Below, in pieces: positions 22,525-35,502 of a DNA stretch of 64,000 nt (its first letter is position 1; the number at the start of each line of letters is the position of its first letter). The DNA lies in assembly GCF_020520425.1 (NCBI RefSeq), contig NC_079492.1, positions 140,062,361-140,126,360 of the forward strand. The letters are read 5' to 3'. The translations under genes and the position numbers were made by a program. Source of the DNA: Spinacia oleracea. Taxonomy: Eukaryota > Streptophyta > Magnoliopsida > Caryophyllales > Amaranthaceae. The notes beneath the pieces are model-generated. The model did no database searches, was not told the DNA's origin, and worked only from the letters and a program-made list of their open reading frames with translations.

Positions 22525-25500
22525 ATGGGAGCATTAAATTGGGTTCTGCTTCAATTAGCCATTTTTGGAGCTTTGACTGTAAATTGCCACTCTTTTGTCT
22601 CAGTTGAAGGTAACTTTTTATCTCTCAGATCTTCGATTTGTTCAACATTTAGTACCAAGATTCAGTTAGGTTTTTATGGGAATTTTATGTATTTTTCTGG
22701 GTATTTTCTTGCAGTATTTGGGAAGTAGTTTAATTTTAGGCCTGATTTAGAAATGCGCTTAACTTTTTTATTCCAGTTTGGGCATTAACTGCATTTAAAG
22801 AAGCTATATATGAAGACCCTTATCTGGTATTGGCCAATTGGAACGGGTTAGATGCAACCCCTTGTCAATGGTCTGGTGTTTCTTGCTCAATGGCTAAAGA
22901 CCATGTTGTTAAATTGTAAGCTAGCTATCTCTTTTATGTAATTATTAATAATTCTATGGATTTTTGCTTAATTTTGTTTAACGTATGGCTGTGTGTTCTT
23001 CAGGAATATTTCTGGTTCATCTCTGAAGGGATTTATTGCTCCTGAATTGGGTTTACTGACCAATTTACAAGAATTGTATGTTTGTTTAATTATTGAATTT
23101 GGTTTTGGTGAAGAAAGGGTTATGTTTAAACTGATGGATTAACTGTTTTTTTTTTCAGAATTCTTCATGGGAATCATCTGATTGGGATTATACCGAAAGA
23201 AATTGGCTTATTGAAGAACCTTACTGCATTGGATCTTGGGGCAAATCAGTTTTCCGGGCCCATACCTCATGAAATAGGGAACTTGAGTAGCATCAAGAAG
23301 ATGTATGGAAGAATTTGGTGTAATTGGTTGTAGTTTGTTGTGTTTTTCTGTACTAAGTTTCCTAATTTAGCTCTTTTTAAATTTGCAGTAACCTTCAGTC
23401 CAATGGGTTGACAGGAATGCTACCTCATGAGCTTGGTAATTTGAAATCTCTTCAGGAGCTTCACCTGGACAGAAATAAGCTCCAAGGAAATGTAATTGGT
23501 CTTGCCAATGCGAATTCTGAATCCAATATGCATGGAATGTAAGTATCGTTTACAATCGACACTATACCTAGAAGTTTCTTGCGAAAACTGTGCCTTATCA
23601 AACTGTCAATATATCTTATCATTAAATGAAAGTAGTTATTTTATAAGTGAAATTTCTTTTATTGGCATATGTGGCAGTAGTTGCTGAATTACAGAATGTA
23701 AATAACATCTGCATTTGGATTGTTTGAACTGTATGTGAGTATGTGACGGCATGAACTGTATGTGACTGGAAACTTTTGAATTTAGTGTCTGACTGTCAAT
23801 TGTCAATATATCAATGCGATGAAAACTTGATCCCTCATTTCTAAAGTCATATTTTGAAAAGAGTAAAGCTTGCAGATCTTGTGCTAATGGCTTCTTCAAT
23901 ATAGCCATGTTATAGTTGAGTTATACTCCAACAGATAGTGTATGATTTACACCAATAGTTGTTATAAACAGTTAAAATAAAATACAAGGACCGTATCTTG
24001 TAGAATTGTAGGCTTAGTCTCTTTAGTCTTCAGAGAAAATATGGCAGCTGACAAAGGTGAACTTGAAGTTTCTTCAGCAAATTTCCTTTCATCTTGATAA
24101 TAGCCTCTAAATTATGCTCCGAGAGGTGAAGTCCAATAAGTATTAGTAATACTTGAACTAGCACTCTTGATAATACAAGTACCCTGAAGATAGAATAGTT
24201 GACATCTATAGAATCTGTCTTTTAGTTCTAAGTTTGTATCTTCTATATTTTAAGGCTCGATTATCCAATGCCTACAACTATTCTTTTTTCATTTTATGTA
24301 CCAGTATTCAAGTTGTGTTGCCATCTTTTTTGGGGTTTTCAGGTTTGCATCAAATGGGAATGTAATAGGTCTTTGTCGCTTGCCTCAGCTAAAGGTTGTT
24401 GATTTGTCATACAACTTCTTTGGTGGCACAGTCCCGAAATGCTTGCTACATCTGCCAAGGTGGGTATAGAAATGATAAGCTCTTCTCTGTTCCAAGGGAA
24501 TTTCATTGTAGATTTCTCTTTTATGAAAATTAGGGTTGACTTTGTTTTACATTTTCTGCAGCGCAAACTTTCAGGGTAACTGTCTTGATGAAAAGAGTTT
24601 AAAACAGCGTTCAGATGCACAATGTGGTATGTAGAAGCCAAACTGGAACATTATCTGCTTTATTGTTTCTCTTACCTTAACCAATCAAGACTATTTCCTT
24701 AGACTTCCTTGGCTCCATGTAAGAGGGTGTAAGAACTAAGAACTGAATCACTGAAGTTGAAAAGTGTGAAAAAAGGATATATGAAATACAGTAAAATACT
24801 TATCATTTAATGTGCACGCACAATTGAAGTTCTTTGGGAAAACTCTTAATTATCTAAGCCTATAGTCTAGAGTCTAGACCCTTCTTGTACACTCGCAATT
24901 CAATCATGCAACAATTACTAGAACCTCCTTCCGAGGTGGCTAAATATGATATTAGGATATACGTGATTTCATACTCAATTTGGAAAAACCATAATTTATT
25001 ATGTGCTTATCCCAGGAGCTGCAATATCTGCCAAAGGCCATACAAATCCTAGTGGCAACACAAAGGGAAAGTCTCGAGAAAGTGAAACCAAGCACCAGAA
25101 ATCGAGACCTACTTGGCTTTTAGCTTTAGAAATTGTAACTGGGACCATGGTTGGTACTCTCTTAATCACTGCTCTGATAACTACTTACAAAAGATTTAAC
25201 AATAAATCATCTATGATTATCCCTTGGAAGAAATCTGGAAGTGACAAAGAACGGTTGGCAGTATATATTGGTAAATTTTCCACTCTAGCAACTACGATCT
25301 CCTGATCTCTGAACAACATCCAAAAGCTATTTGCTGATTTTTCTGTTCTCTGATAACTTAACAGCTGATTCTGAGTTGTTGAGAGATATTCATAGATACA
25401 ACAGACAAGAGCTTGAAGTGGCTTGTGAAGACTTCAGCAATATCATTGGATCTTCCTCTGATAGTATGATTTACAAAGGCACGATGAAAGGTGGATCTGA

Positions 25501-26783
25501 GATTGCAGTGATATCCTTCTGCATCAAAGAAGAGCAGTGGACTGGCTATCACGAGCTTTATTTCCAGAGAGAGGTACTGTTTCATTATTCTGTTTTTATC
25601 CTGATTTATGAAAGTCTGAAAAATTGGATTCTTACTTATTTAAACTATACCCTGATCAGGTGGCAGATTTAGCAAGATTAAATCATGAGAACGCTGCTAG
25701 GCTCTTAGGGTATTGCCGAGAGAGTCCTCCATTCACAAGGATGCTTGTTTTTGAATATGCATGTAACGGAACTTTATATGAGCACCTGCATTGTAAGTGA
25801 ACTTCTCATTTTTCCAGTTATGTGTCCTACAAATCAGCAGAAGTATTAATGATGCTGCTATTTTGAAATGAAGCCATATTTGCTGATGGAGAAGGCTGCC
25901 AGCTGTCTTGGACACGGCGTATGAAAATCATAATTGGTATCGCTCGTGGATTGAGATATCTTCATACGGAACTCAACCCTCCCTTTACTATATCCGAGCT
26001 GAATTCTAGTGCTGTATATCTTACAGAAGATTTTTCACCCAAGGTAAGATATTTAGTGTCTACGTTCGTTTCTTTATTTCCTATGCACTCTATTTAGTTT
26101 TTGGGGATGTTATAACATTATTAATTAGGTAACTTTTTAAATGCTTGATATTTTGAAAATTGATCCAAGAAGTTCTAAGTCACACACAAACTTCTCTTCT
26201 TACAGCTGGTTGATTATGAAAGCTGGAAGACTATCATTGCAAGATCAGAGAAAAATTCATCAGCCATAGATAGTAATGGTGCTATCTGTGTTCTGCCACG
26301 CTCATTTGAGGCACGTCATCTAGACATAAAGGGTAACGTTTATGCATTTGGAGTACTACTACTTGAGATAGTCAGTGGCAGACCACCCTTCTCCAAAGAC
26401 ACAGGAAGCTTGGTAGATTGGGTATGACATTGTATGACATTAATTAATGTTTAAGTTGTCTGAAGGAAAACAAAAAAACCCTATGACATTAGTATAAATT
26501 AGCTTACACTAATATTTATTATCTTCTCTTGTTTCAGGCTAGGGAGTACCTTGAGGTACCTGAGGTAATGTCCTATATTGTAGAGAAAGAACTGAAGCAT
26601 TTTGAATATGAGGACCTTAAAGCGGTTTGTGAGGCAGCAAGTCTTTGCCTGAATCCTGATCCAGTCAAACGACCAATGATGCACGACTTGTGCACTTTAC
26701 TGGAGAGCCGCATTGATCTGTCTGTGTCAGCTGAGCTCAGATCATCTTCTTTGGCGTGGGCAGAGCTGGCTCTCTCGACATGA
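22525..26783 (+). CDS. LRR receptor-like pseudokinase, At1g63430/At5g41180 type, 666 aa
   Basis: Thirteen exons: 22525-22609, 22777-22915, 23004-23075, 23159-23302, 23389-23538, 24343-24459, 24562-24626, 25016-25270, 25365-25573, 25660-25792, 25874-26043, 26206-26421, 26538-26783. They sum to 2,001 nt, and every intron is GT..AG. The order is a signal peptide (residues 1-23), an LRR N-cap (ALTAFKEAIYEDPYLVLANW), about four LRRs to residue 200 (LQELILHGNHLIGIIPKEIG), a basic Ser/Thr-rich stalk, a membrane segment at about 291-315 (WLLALEIVTGTMVG), then a kinase fold to the end (HENAARLLGYC, MLVFEYACNGTLYEHLH, VYAFGVLLLEIVSGRPPFS). The length matches Arabidopsis At1g63430 as I recall it. The VAIK lysine position is Ser393, HRD is replaced by ISE (496-498) and DFG by DYE (516-518), so catalysis is unlikely. 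The family (LRR-VI-2, with MDIS1 and MRH1) probably signals as a plasma-membrane scaffold. Its 3' end faces NOB1. Confidence 0.95.
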
Positions 26784-28622
26784 TAATAGTTGACACTAAC
26801 ATACTGTAAAGCAAATTATAGTCATCTTTCTCACCCCGTCTTTTCTCACTGGGATTTCTTCGTTGAAGAATGTATAAAGTTTTTTGCCACGTCTGGCTTA
26901 GGAAATATATAGAAAAGCTACACGGATGCCATAGGTGCTCCTGTCCTGATTGTACACTGAGAATCTTGCTACTAGATTGATGATATTACTAAAGTAGATG
27001 AAGATCTCTGTGTATTACCTCAGTTTCCTCTGAATTTCTTCTGTTTGCTACACTATCAGTTGGTTGATTACTCGGCAGTTGAAAGAGCTGCTCAAATGCC
27101 AAAAAAGACGGTGTTCACTACGCCCTTAAATAAAGGATAAGGAAATTGGAGGTCAATTGAGCAACTGAAAGCTAGTAGAGTTTAGCACATTAGCAACTCT
27201 TGACTATAGAAGACTAATTATGAGAGGTTTAGTGAAAACACTCCTCATATTCGTAAAACTTGTTAGAAACTTGTTCTGAGAGTGTTTTTTCGTCAACCAA
27301 ATAACAGTTTAATTATAGCAAGAGTGGAAACAAAAATGTCACATATACAGAGGAGATATAATTTACTCCAGTCTGAATTATATACATGCGATATTTTTTA
27401 TTTTATTTTGTGCGTAAAAAGGATTAGAATGCAATATGCAAACCTGAATTATAGTCCCATGGATAATGGAAATGGAATTTGAGGATAATGGGAAGACTAT
27501 CTTAAAGCAAATTTGAGCATCATCTCAATTTATTAGGTTAAAATATGTAATGCTATGATTTTGCTTCCTCCTTGCTCAAAGTAATGCACTCTACCCACCA
27601 TGTCAAGTGGTCAACTTTTTTGTAGGTCAAGGTCTAAACTATATAATAAAATGAGTTGGTTGGTAATTACTAATTAGGAAAAGCAATTGCTAATTTGTGT
27701 CGTCAAAGGCTAAGTAGTAAGTACACATTTAAATATACTAGGGTTAAAGAAGGGAGGTTTTAAGAAATTAGATTTTAGGCAAGTGTTGAGACTTGAGACC
27801 TTTTTTCGCACTTATGAGTGGTACATGATTACATGAATAATTCATTCCCTTTCCCTCCTCTTTTCCCCTTCACCTTCACCTTCACCTTCACATGCAGTTC
27901 CTCTTTTTTGGCAAGTTAAGTAATACATTTATAAATATAACAAAAAAGTATTTCCAAGGGAAAAACAACGCCAACTCAACAATAACAAAAACGAACTACA
28001 CGACACGACACATCCAAGCAAACAAAAACAAAGCTTAAACTAGAGCAGCAGCAGCCAAAGTTGACCAGAAGAACAAGCCAAAATAGAAAAAACTGCAGGC
28101 AGGCGGCAGCAAACCATCAGCAACAACTCAAACATCTGAAACACTAGCAGACAGCAGTCCACTTGGACCAACACACAAACACTATAACAACACCATCCAC
28201 AGCTCCCTGGTAAACCAGCAGCGAAACAACAGTTTCAAGCAGCAACATAAACAGAAGATTGCAACATACACTAAAATAAAAGAAGAGAAAGAGCTCATGG
28301 CTACACAAGAGAGTGAACAACAAATTAATTGTCTCCGATACTTCAAACTATATCCAAACGACTGATGTAAATGACCAACGAATACACAAGTGACTTTTTC
28401 CCCCAAACATACAAGGTGCATCTTTCTACAAAGAAGAAAGTGACAGAAAAATCAACATACAGATAACAATCAGAAACAAGGTAACAATTTTGATTTTTGT
28501 TCAATTCAAAGGCAGTAAATGTATAGACGAGATTTTAGAAACTATGAGGCACAACCCCGAAAAATAAAATAAAAAAGCGCTAGTACTACATCTACCAAAA
28601 TTTCCAGGTAAAACACACAGCC
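26784..28622. other. Intergenic between two convergent genes
   Basis: This holds the 3' untranslated regions of the receptor gene and of NOB1. Other contents are a short caccttcaccttcaccttca repeat at about 27868-27890 and a CA/AGCAGC-rich stretch at 28000-28250. No further gene is supported. Confidence 0.5.
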
Positions 28623-31600
28623 TTAGTGCTTGGCACGAGAGTAATGGTTGTCATTGGGATTTCTTTTACCGCTGAAGACTGCTAATGCTTGTCTTACAGG
28701 CGGCCTGTTATATGTTTTCTTTTCAGTATGATGACCAAAGATGCTGTCCCCGGGAAAGATATCATCGTCCTATAATATTTAAAATAGCATATGTTAGTTA
28801 TGTTTTAAAGATCATGTTAATGGAACAAAGAGCAAAAGGGTTAAAGGGGAAGTGAGGCAACTGCAAGGGGCTAATTTAAAGATGTTAAACACAAAAACTA
28901 ACCTTGTTAGACTTCTTCTTTGTCTTGGGGTATAAGAATTTCTGTGGGAGCTGGTCTTCCCGTAATATGGGATTCTTACTCATGGCATCTCTTCCTCCTT
29001 GGGGCAATGGTAGCGAAAACTGCAAGAGATGAAAAATTAGCCAAACAGATAATTGGGCAGAAAATCATCTAAAGATAAAAATTGAATCACATCATAGCCA
29101 CAGCTTTTGTCCTCTTCGAAAGATGTATATGCCGGCCAACTGGCCAAGGACCCTAGGTGATGAACTGATGAAGTCCGTAACGCACGACAACAAACAAAGA
29201 GGACGGAAAACATGAAAGGGAATTACCGAACAAAGGCAACAATTCAGTAGGAAATGTCAATACTAGTCAACAATTGGTAAGTCTCAAATAGCAATTACAC
29301 TCTTGAAAGAACAAAATCACAAAATATCGCGAAGAGCTCAAGAGTCAGAAAGAGCAAGAAAAAGAAAATGTACCTTTGTTCCACGCAAGGAGAAACGCTG
29401 CTTTCGAGCTTGTAGCACAACCCCATTTTCACCTACTGTAACAGCCACCTTCCTTAAGGTACCACCATTTCCACACTTTGGGCAAAAAATCCGACCAATT
29501 TCAGCAGTAACATTTTGGCAGGCATGACATTTTAGCACCCACCTAGACAAAATCACCAATGTCAGAACATCTGCCAATCATACTACAAAAGCACTGCATA
29601 TAAGGAAACAGACTGTGTACAAGGGATCAAAAACGCATATAAAGGTTGGCTGCAACTTGTGAAGACTGTACTTTTAAGCATGCAGACATATTGGTGCCAG
29701 ATTTTTGTCTTGCCAATGAAAGTGACAAGAGAAGCGCAAAGGTATTGTAGGGTCTTTTGGTGGACAGACGATACTAACGCCTCTAAGAAGGCTCTTGTTT
29801 CCTGGAATACTATCTGTTTACCTAAAGTGGCAGGTTGTTGGGAATCTGGGATGTTAGAGATATGGAGATGTGGAATAAGGCGGCTATCGGGAAACTGTTG
29901 TGGGCTCTCGCTCATAAGAAGGAAAAATTATGGGTTAGATGGGTGGATAGCTACTACATTAAAGGACGAAGTCTTCAAATATTAAGCACCCTGCTGCTAT
30001 GTCTTGGGTCCTTAAGAAAATTCTTCAGCGTATAAGTGATATTGATGCAGTTGGGGGATGGGAAGCTGTTGAAGTGCAGGGTCAATTTTCTACCAAGCTG
30101 ATGTACTTGAAGCTTCGGGGAATCGGGGTGAGTTCTCTAAAGTCAGTTGGAGTAGAGTGGTCTGCAACAATGGTGCTTTTCTCCTAGAAGTTTGTTTATT
30201 ACTTGGCTTGTCATCCATAGGAAACTCCCTACGGTAGACAGATTGGCTATGTGGAAGGCGGTTCAGTCCACTCAATGTTCTTTCTGTAATGGGACTGAAT
30301 CAATAGAGCATCTGTTTTTTAGCTGTCCTTTTGCTGCGGTAATTTGGCAAAGCTTGCTGAAAGTTCTAGGTATTCACCGGGCTGCTTGTGGCTTTTCTAT
30401 GGAGCTGCAAAGTGCCATCAAGTTTGGAAAAAAGGTGGGTGATAGATTAAAACTGTATGAGATGTCCTTTGCTGAGACCATTTATCAAATTTAGTTGCAT
30501 AGAAATGACAAGATCTTCAAGCATAAGTGCAAATCTGAAGCTACTGTTTTAGCTTGCAGAGCTTCTAAGAAGCAAAAGAAGCTGTTAATTAGGATTTAGG
30601 AGTTAAACAGGCTGTTTTCTTTCTTTCTTATGATGTGCTGTTGCTTCTGGTTAGGTTCTGCAGGTTAGTGTAGCTGTGGTTTTCTTGCAGGAGGTCTTCC
30701 TGTTGCCTCTGCTAGCTAGTTTGAGTTTTGTAGTTTGTGGTTTTGGGGTTGTTATCTTTAGTTCTTATTCTGGTAGTTAATAAAATTGTTTAATTGCCAA
30801 AAAAAAAATGCAGACAAAGGTTGCCCACCCCAAACCCATTACTGAAAAAAACTTCAGTAGGTGGTACTGTGGTAGTGCTGACAGTTGGTGTTAGTCCAGC
30901 ATAAAAAAGCCCTTTGCACTTCTGTATCAAAGTTCCGAGTCTCTAATTAGAAAACTGTTATGTCTTAGTTAAGCCTCATTTAACTTCAAGCATACACTGT
31001 CATATGTGGTTGTTATTGTTAACTGTTAAGAACATATGCATAAGGGAACACCGATGAAAATGTTATAAGGGGGTTTCATTACCTGTGCAACTCGCGTATC
31101 TGCATTCCTCCAGGGGCTAGCAAACGTAAACCCATCTGCAGGATAACATTTTGCATTGCAAAGTCTCCAGTGATGCAAGCAACACTTGAATCAGATAAAG
31201 ACCTTAGCATCCAGCTCTGTTCACTACCATCATCCTCTGCGTATGAGGTATCAACACTTCCATTTTCTAAGTCATCTAATACTTCGTCGTTATCCCCTTC
31301 ACCTCCGGAATGAGCATCTTCTAAGTCCGCATCCATTGATGCAACCTCTAAATGAGAACCAATTTGCACATCTTGTTCTTCATGATCTTTCAAAGCATCT
31401 TCTGCAAGTCTCATCTGTTCCAAAATTGATGAAATATTTTCAGCACTATTTGTCCCATCAGTGTCCTTTTTATCCTCAGAAATCTCTTGATCAACATGCC
31501 TATCATCAGAAGTCAGACCATTACATTTAGCTTCCATGATGACTTCCTCTTCAGTATTTTTGTTGACTTCTTGCTGCTCATCATCATCCAAAGATGCCTC

Positions 31601-33574
31601 GTACATATCACGTCGAGCTTTCCTTCTGAGAAACCTTCTATGAGTGCCTCGGCTGACAGCAGGACGCCAATCACCATCATCATTATCATCATGCTGTCCT
31701 TGAGATGCATCCACCCCATCTGCCACCATCTTTCCATCAAGCTTTACCTCTCTCTTTTTGGGTGGATATCGCCTGTGTCTCCTGGTAGTCAGGCCAGCAC
31801 CATCATTATCTACAGTACCATTTCCAACAGAACCATCTTGCAAACTTATTTGATCCTCGACAGGGATATTCAAGGTTAAATCTTTCAACGGGAGAATTCT
31901 AGAATTATGATCTGGACCACCACCTGTCGCAGCATCCAATGCCTCCCACTCCTCAAGGTTAGGAACATTGGAACCCCAACCTGGCAAGTCCTTCTCAGGC
32001 AATCTCCTTACATTCAAGACATGGATAGGGGGAGGGCTGTCTCTAAGATGACTAGTACCATGAACCTGCGCCTCCAGTGTGTAAGTTAGAGCAATGAGCT
32101 TAAGATCAACATCGGAAAGAGTCTGCAGATCACCCGTTGCTCTAGCAAAGCTGACGACTGTCAGGAATACAGAAACACGGGTAAGGAACTCATGATCCAC
32201 ACTGAATATAGTAAAACAGAAGTACAGAACCCCATTTTCTTAATGGCTTATATCAAAGACGAATTAACATATACAAAAAATGACTCTTTGAGAAATTCCT
32301 CCGTACTTGAGTTGTACTAATACTTGCAAAACAAAGAACGTACTTTGTAGTTCACGCATGTGTAACAGTAAGCCCACTGAAAAAGGTCTTTGTACTCGAG
32401 GAAACAATCACAATTGTATTATTACTAGCTGTGGTCCTTTACTTGATTACAATTAACTCCGTGTTTTGGCAGTAATCAATACGTAAATCACTTTAGTAGT
32501 AATAAAGATTCATTCACCAAATCACAACCCTATACTACCTAATAGACAGTAATGCTGGCAAACAATTATCAAGGCATGGTTTCCAAATTTGTGAACTTTC
32601 CAACAATAAGCATGCAAAGTACCCCATACTTAATGCAACATACTCCGTATCAAATAGATATACGGAGTACAAGAGTATAATGGTTTTTCTGAGAAGTTCC
32701 TCCATAATAGAGTAGCCCTAGTACTTGCTAACACACGCAGTTAAAAAATCAGACACATGACCCACACCCATCTCTCCTCTCAACTACATTATGCTGCATA
32801 TTTTGGCAGCAATTACAATTGACATCCTTAAATCGGCGCCCTAATTACTTCAACATCAATAAAGATCCATTTACCATATCACAACCTATATACTGCCCAA
32901 TTGACATCAACCCAGCAGGCAATCAATTAGCAAGTATGAATCTCCAATGGCCCGTTCGGTGCACAGTAATAAACGGCAATCACAAACAAACAAATACTCC
33001 ATAGAACAATAGTTCTAGTAGCTCGAATACTCGATTTTTCCTCTCAAATTCAGTATGTTACATATTCTGATAAACATCAATCCAGCAGGCAATCAATTAT
33101 CAAATACCCCACATAATAAACGGCTATACCATAAACATAAAACAAGCTAAATTGAAGAAAAACCCCACATAATTTGATTGAATTGAGTACCCAAAAAAAA
33201 ATACAGAAAAGGAGAAACTGACCTTTCTTGAGGGATTCAGGAGAGGGCTCCAAGGTGTCAACGGAGAAAGGGAGGAAAGACAGACGGTGGCGAGAAGTGG
33301 GGTCACGGATTTCATTGATGACTTCGGAGACAGATACGAATTTGTCCGCTAAAGAAGGGAGTCTCTCTCCTCCTTGGATAATGGCGTTGGCGTCGACAAT
33401 GGCTACAGCTATGCCTTTGGCTGATTTGCAAGTTTCGAAGAGTTTGGTCGGAGTTTTTGGTGGTTGCGGTGGGGTTGGCGAGGGGGTTTGCTTCACTATG
33501 TTCGACCAACATACTACCGGTGGTTCTACTGTCGGTGGTGCTTCTGGTGTTGATAATGGCGGTTGCGAATCCAT
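28623..33574 (-). CDS. NOB1: NOB1, PIN-domain endonuclease for 18S rRNA 3'-end maturation, 619 aa
   Basis: Five exons: 33574-33223, 32157-31083, 29542-29374, 29019-28903, 28769-28623. They sum to 1,860 nt with GT..AG introns. NOB1 cuts 20S pre-rRNA at site D to make mature 18S rRNA in pre-40S particles. The PIN domain starts at AIVDANAIIQ (Asp61), continues through SEVINEIRDP (Glu/Asp 84-91), and resumes after intron 1 with ATGDLQTLSDVDLKLIALTY (Asp133, Asp135), which are the expected acidic residues. An acidic, low-complexity middle follows. The zinc ribbon has Cys481, 484, 496 and 499 (CHACQ...CPKC). The C-terminal family motif includes LPLPQGGRDAMSKN and LREDQLPQKFLYPKTKKK. The acceptor at 32158-32160 was chosen because it restores LKKVVSFARATGDLQ. 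An upstream alternative (32202) would put exon 2 out of frame. Intron 2 contains a LINE. The gene is intact and likely essential. Confidence 0.95.
29649..30809 (+). mobile_element. 5'-truncated LINE inserted in NOB1 intron 2
   Basis: It lies antisense to NOB1. Readable pieces are KTVLLSMQTYWCQIFVLPMK (end of the reverse transcriptase region), MEMWNKAAIGKLLWALAHKK, and the zinc-binding part CSFCNGTESIEHLFFSCPFA. It ends in an A-run (30799-30808). Imperfect 14-bp repeats gcatataaaggttg (29635-29648) and gcagacaaaggttg (30810-30823) look like its target duplication. Frames shift several times. The RNase H part is absent or decayed. Confidence 0.85.
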
Positions 33575-33631
33575 TGGTTGGAGCTTGAGTTGGGGCGCAA
33601 GGAGGGAGAGAGACCAGAAGAAGGGGGAAAT

Positions 33632-33640
33632 AAACCCTAG
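33632..33640. promoter_or_regulatory. Telo-box (AAACCCTAG) upstream of NOB1
   Basis: The motif aaaccctag sits about 60 bp upstream of the NOB1 ATG. In plants telo-boxes are enriched near the starts of ribosome-biogenesis and translation genes, which fits NOB1. Presence is seen directly; function is inferred. Confidence 0.5.
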
Positions 33641-33798
33641 GAGGGAGTTGGGAGTTTACTGATGTGGAACTCCGACGTCGTTTAGGTCGTTTTGGTTTTT
33701 GCTTTATTACCCGGCATAATAAAACGTACGGAGTATAGTAAAACACAAACTCTTATCCATTTTATTTTTTTTATTTTTTTATTTTGGCTTAACATATA

Positions 33799-34075
33799 CT
33801 CCATCCGTATTTATTTAATGATACACTTATCATTTCCGACCGTATTTATTTAAGAGATACACTTGTCATTTTTAATAACTTATCAACCTCACTATATAAT
33901 TAAATAATCTATCTACACCCCACCCCCCACTCCCCTAAAATAAGATGGTCCTCACTTGTTTTACTTATTAAAATATCTACCCAACCCCACTTGTTTTATT
34001 ACTTTATTTCATTCAATTTTTCTTCTTAATACCCGTGCCCGGTCAAGTGTATCTCTTAAATAAATACGGAGGGAG
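33799..34075. mobile_element. Stowaway MITE (Tc1/mariner type)
   Basis: TA-flanked ends CTCCATCCGTATTTATTTAA and (opposite strand) CTCCCTCCGTATTTATTTAA. The left arm holds a partial internal duplication of the gtatttatttaa...gatacactt segment. At 277 bp it is non-coding. Confidence 0.85.
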
Positions 34076-35462
34076 TATACTTCACTTAAAGTTCTTTACG
34101 ATTTTCGTTTAAATCTCTTTCTAATTATTTTATTCATCCATTTTACACTTAAAGATGTTACTTTCACCCACTTACAAATAACTATCTCACTTGCTCACCC
34201 TTTCATTTACCTTATTCGTGTGAAAATAATAACAGTGAGCATATAAGAACGGAGATAGTACGAAGTATTTCCTCCGTTTTTTAGAATACAATTTTTTTTT
34301 ATCACATTTCGAATGTAATATTTTAATCATTACTACTCCTTATCTTTAATTATCAATAGGTAAAGATTATAAAAAGTTTATATTATAAATTTATTCAATG
34401 AGATGAGTATAATGATACCCTACCTAATTGCTTCGTACTTAATATGAATCAATAACCTCTTTTAGGCTCGAAGCAATATGCCCTTTTTGTACTAGTGATT
34501 ATATGAAAATTTACAAGTTAGTAAGACTACTGTATACTTCGCAATATGAATCTTAAAAGGGGTACGACAATGAGTTAATATAAGTTCGGATTCTTCGAAA
34601 TAAGTTGAATAAAACACATATCCAGTATTTGAGAAGCCCGACTCTTGGTAAAAAAATTCTTAGGATAAAAGGATGTTTTTGTGGATAATAAATAATATAC
34701 TTAGGACTAAAAAAAGAACATAACCTTTAACATTCATATATATATATATGCCTAAGTTTACACTAGCTTGATATATCCGTATGGACCGTATATCTCTTAG
34801 GTCAATTTTTTTAAAAGGAATAATAAAATAATTGTGGATTAAGGGTGCATTTTCGGGAAATTGTAAGCACCTCGACCGCCTGGCGCCTGCTATCCGGCCC
34901 ATCCCTACGTACATTGATAGCATCCACATCATTATAATTTATATTACTATGTGGATCTCATAGATGAATAGATAGCCCAAGGTGGAACAGTAATAGTGAA
35001 GCAAGCAAGAAATGAAAAGCAACATAACAATTTGTCAGAACTCAGAACCCACAAGCCCACAAGGCCCACAATTGATGAAAAGAAGGGTAAACTGACCCAT
35101 TTTAAGACCCAAAAGATTAGGACTTTGGAGCAGATTATATACTTGATTATATATATACTTGTATTCTTATGATTCGAATTAAGTGGGGTTTGGTTTGCTT
35201 GGTGTATACCTCAAGTCTCGATCCTTGTTTGTGGACTTCTGAGTTCTGACACTAACATTGTGCCTCTCTCACTAGTCACTAGTCACTAGTCACTAGTCAT
35301 TACGTACTTTATCATTCCACTTCCTCTTTTTCTCTTCAATTGTCAGATCACCTTACAGACTGGATAACAAGCTAGTCCCCTTCAACTTCAAGCCACCGAG
35401 TCCCAATTAAGGCAGCCTTACTACTTGCGAGACTACTACTTTTGGATTAATAATTCCACTTC

Positions 35463-35502
<40 letters not shown>

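Noticed and set aside
31186-31879. Plus-strand open frames of 114 and 130 codons
   Set aside because: They are antisense shadows of NOB1 exon 2.
32158-32202. Upstream acceptor for NOB1 exon 2 (atattcag at about 32202)
   Set aside because: It would put the exon out of frame, while the acceptor at 32158-32160 gives the conserved LKKVVSFARATGDLQ.
33228-33662. 144-codon plus-strand open frame
   Set aside because: Antisense to NOB1 exon 1 and its leader.
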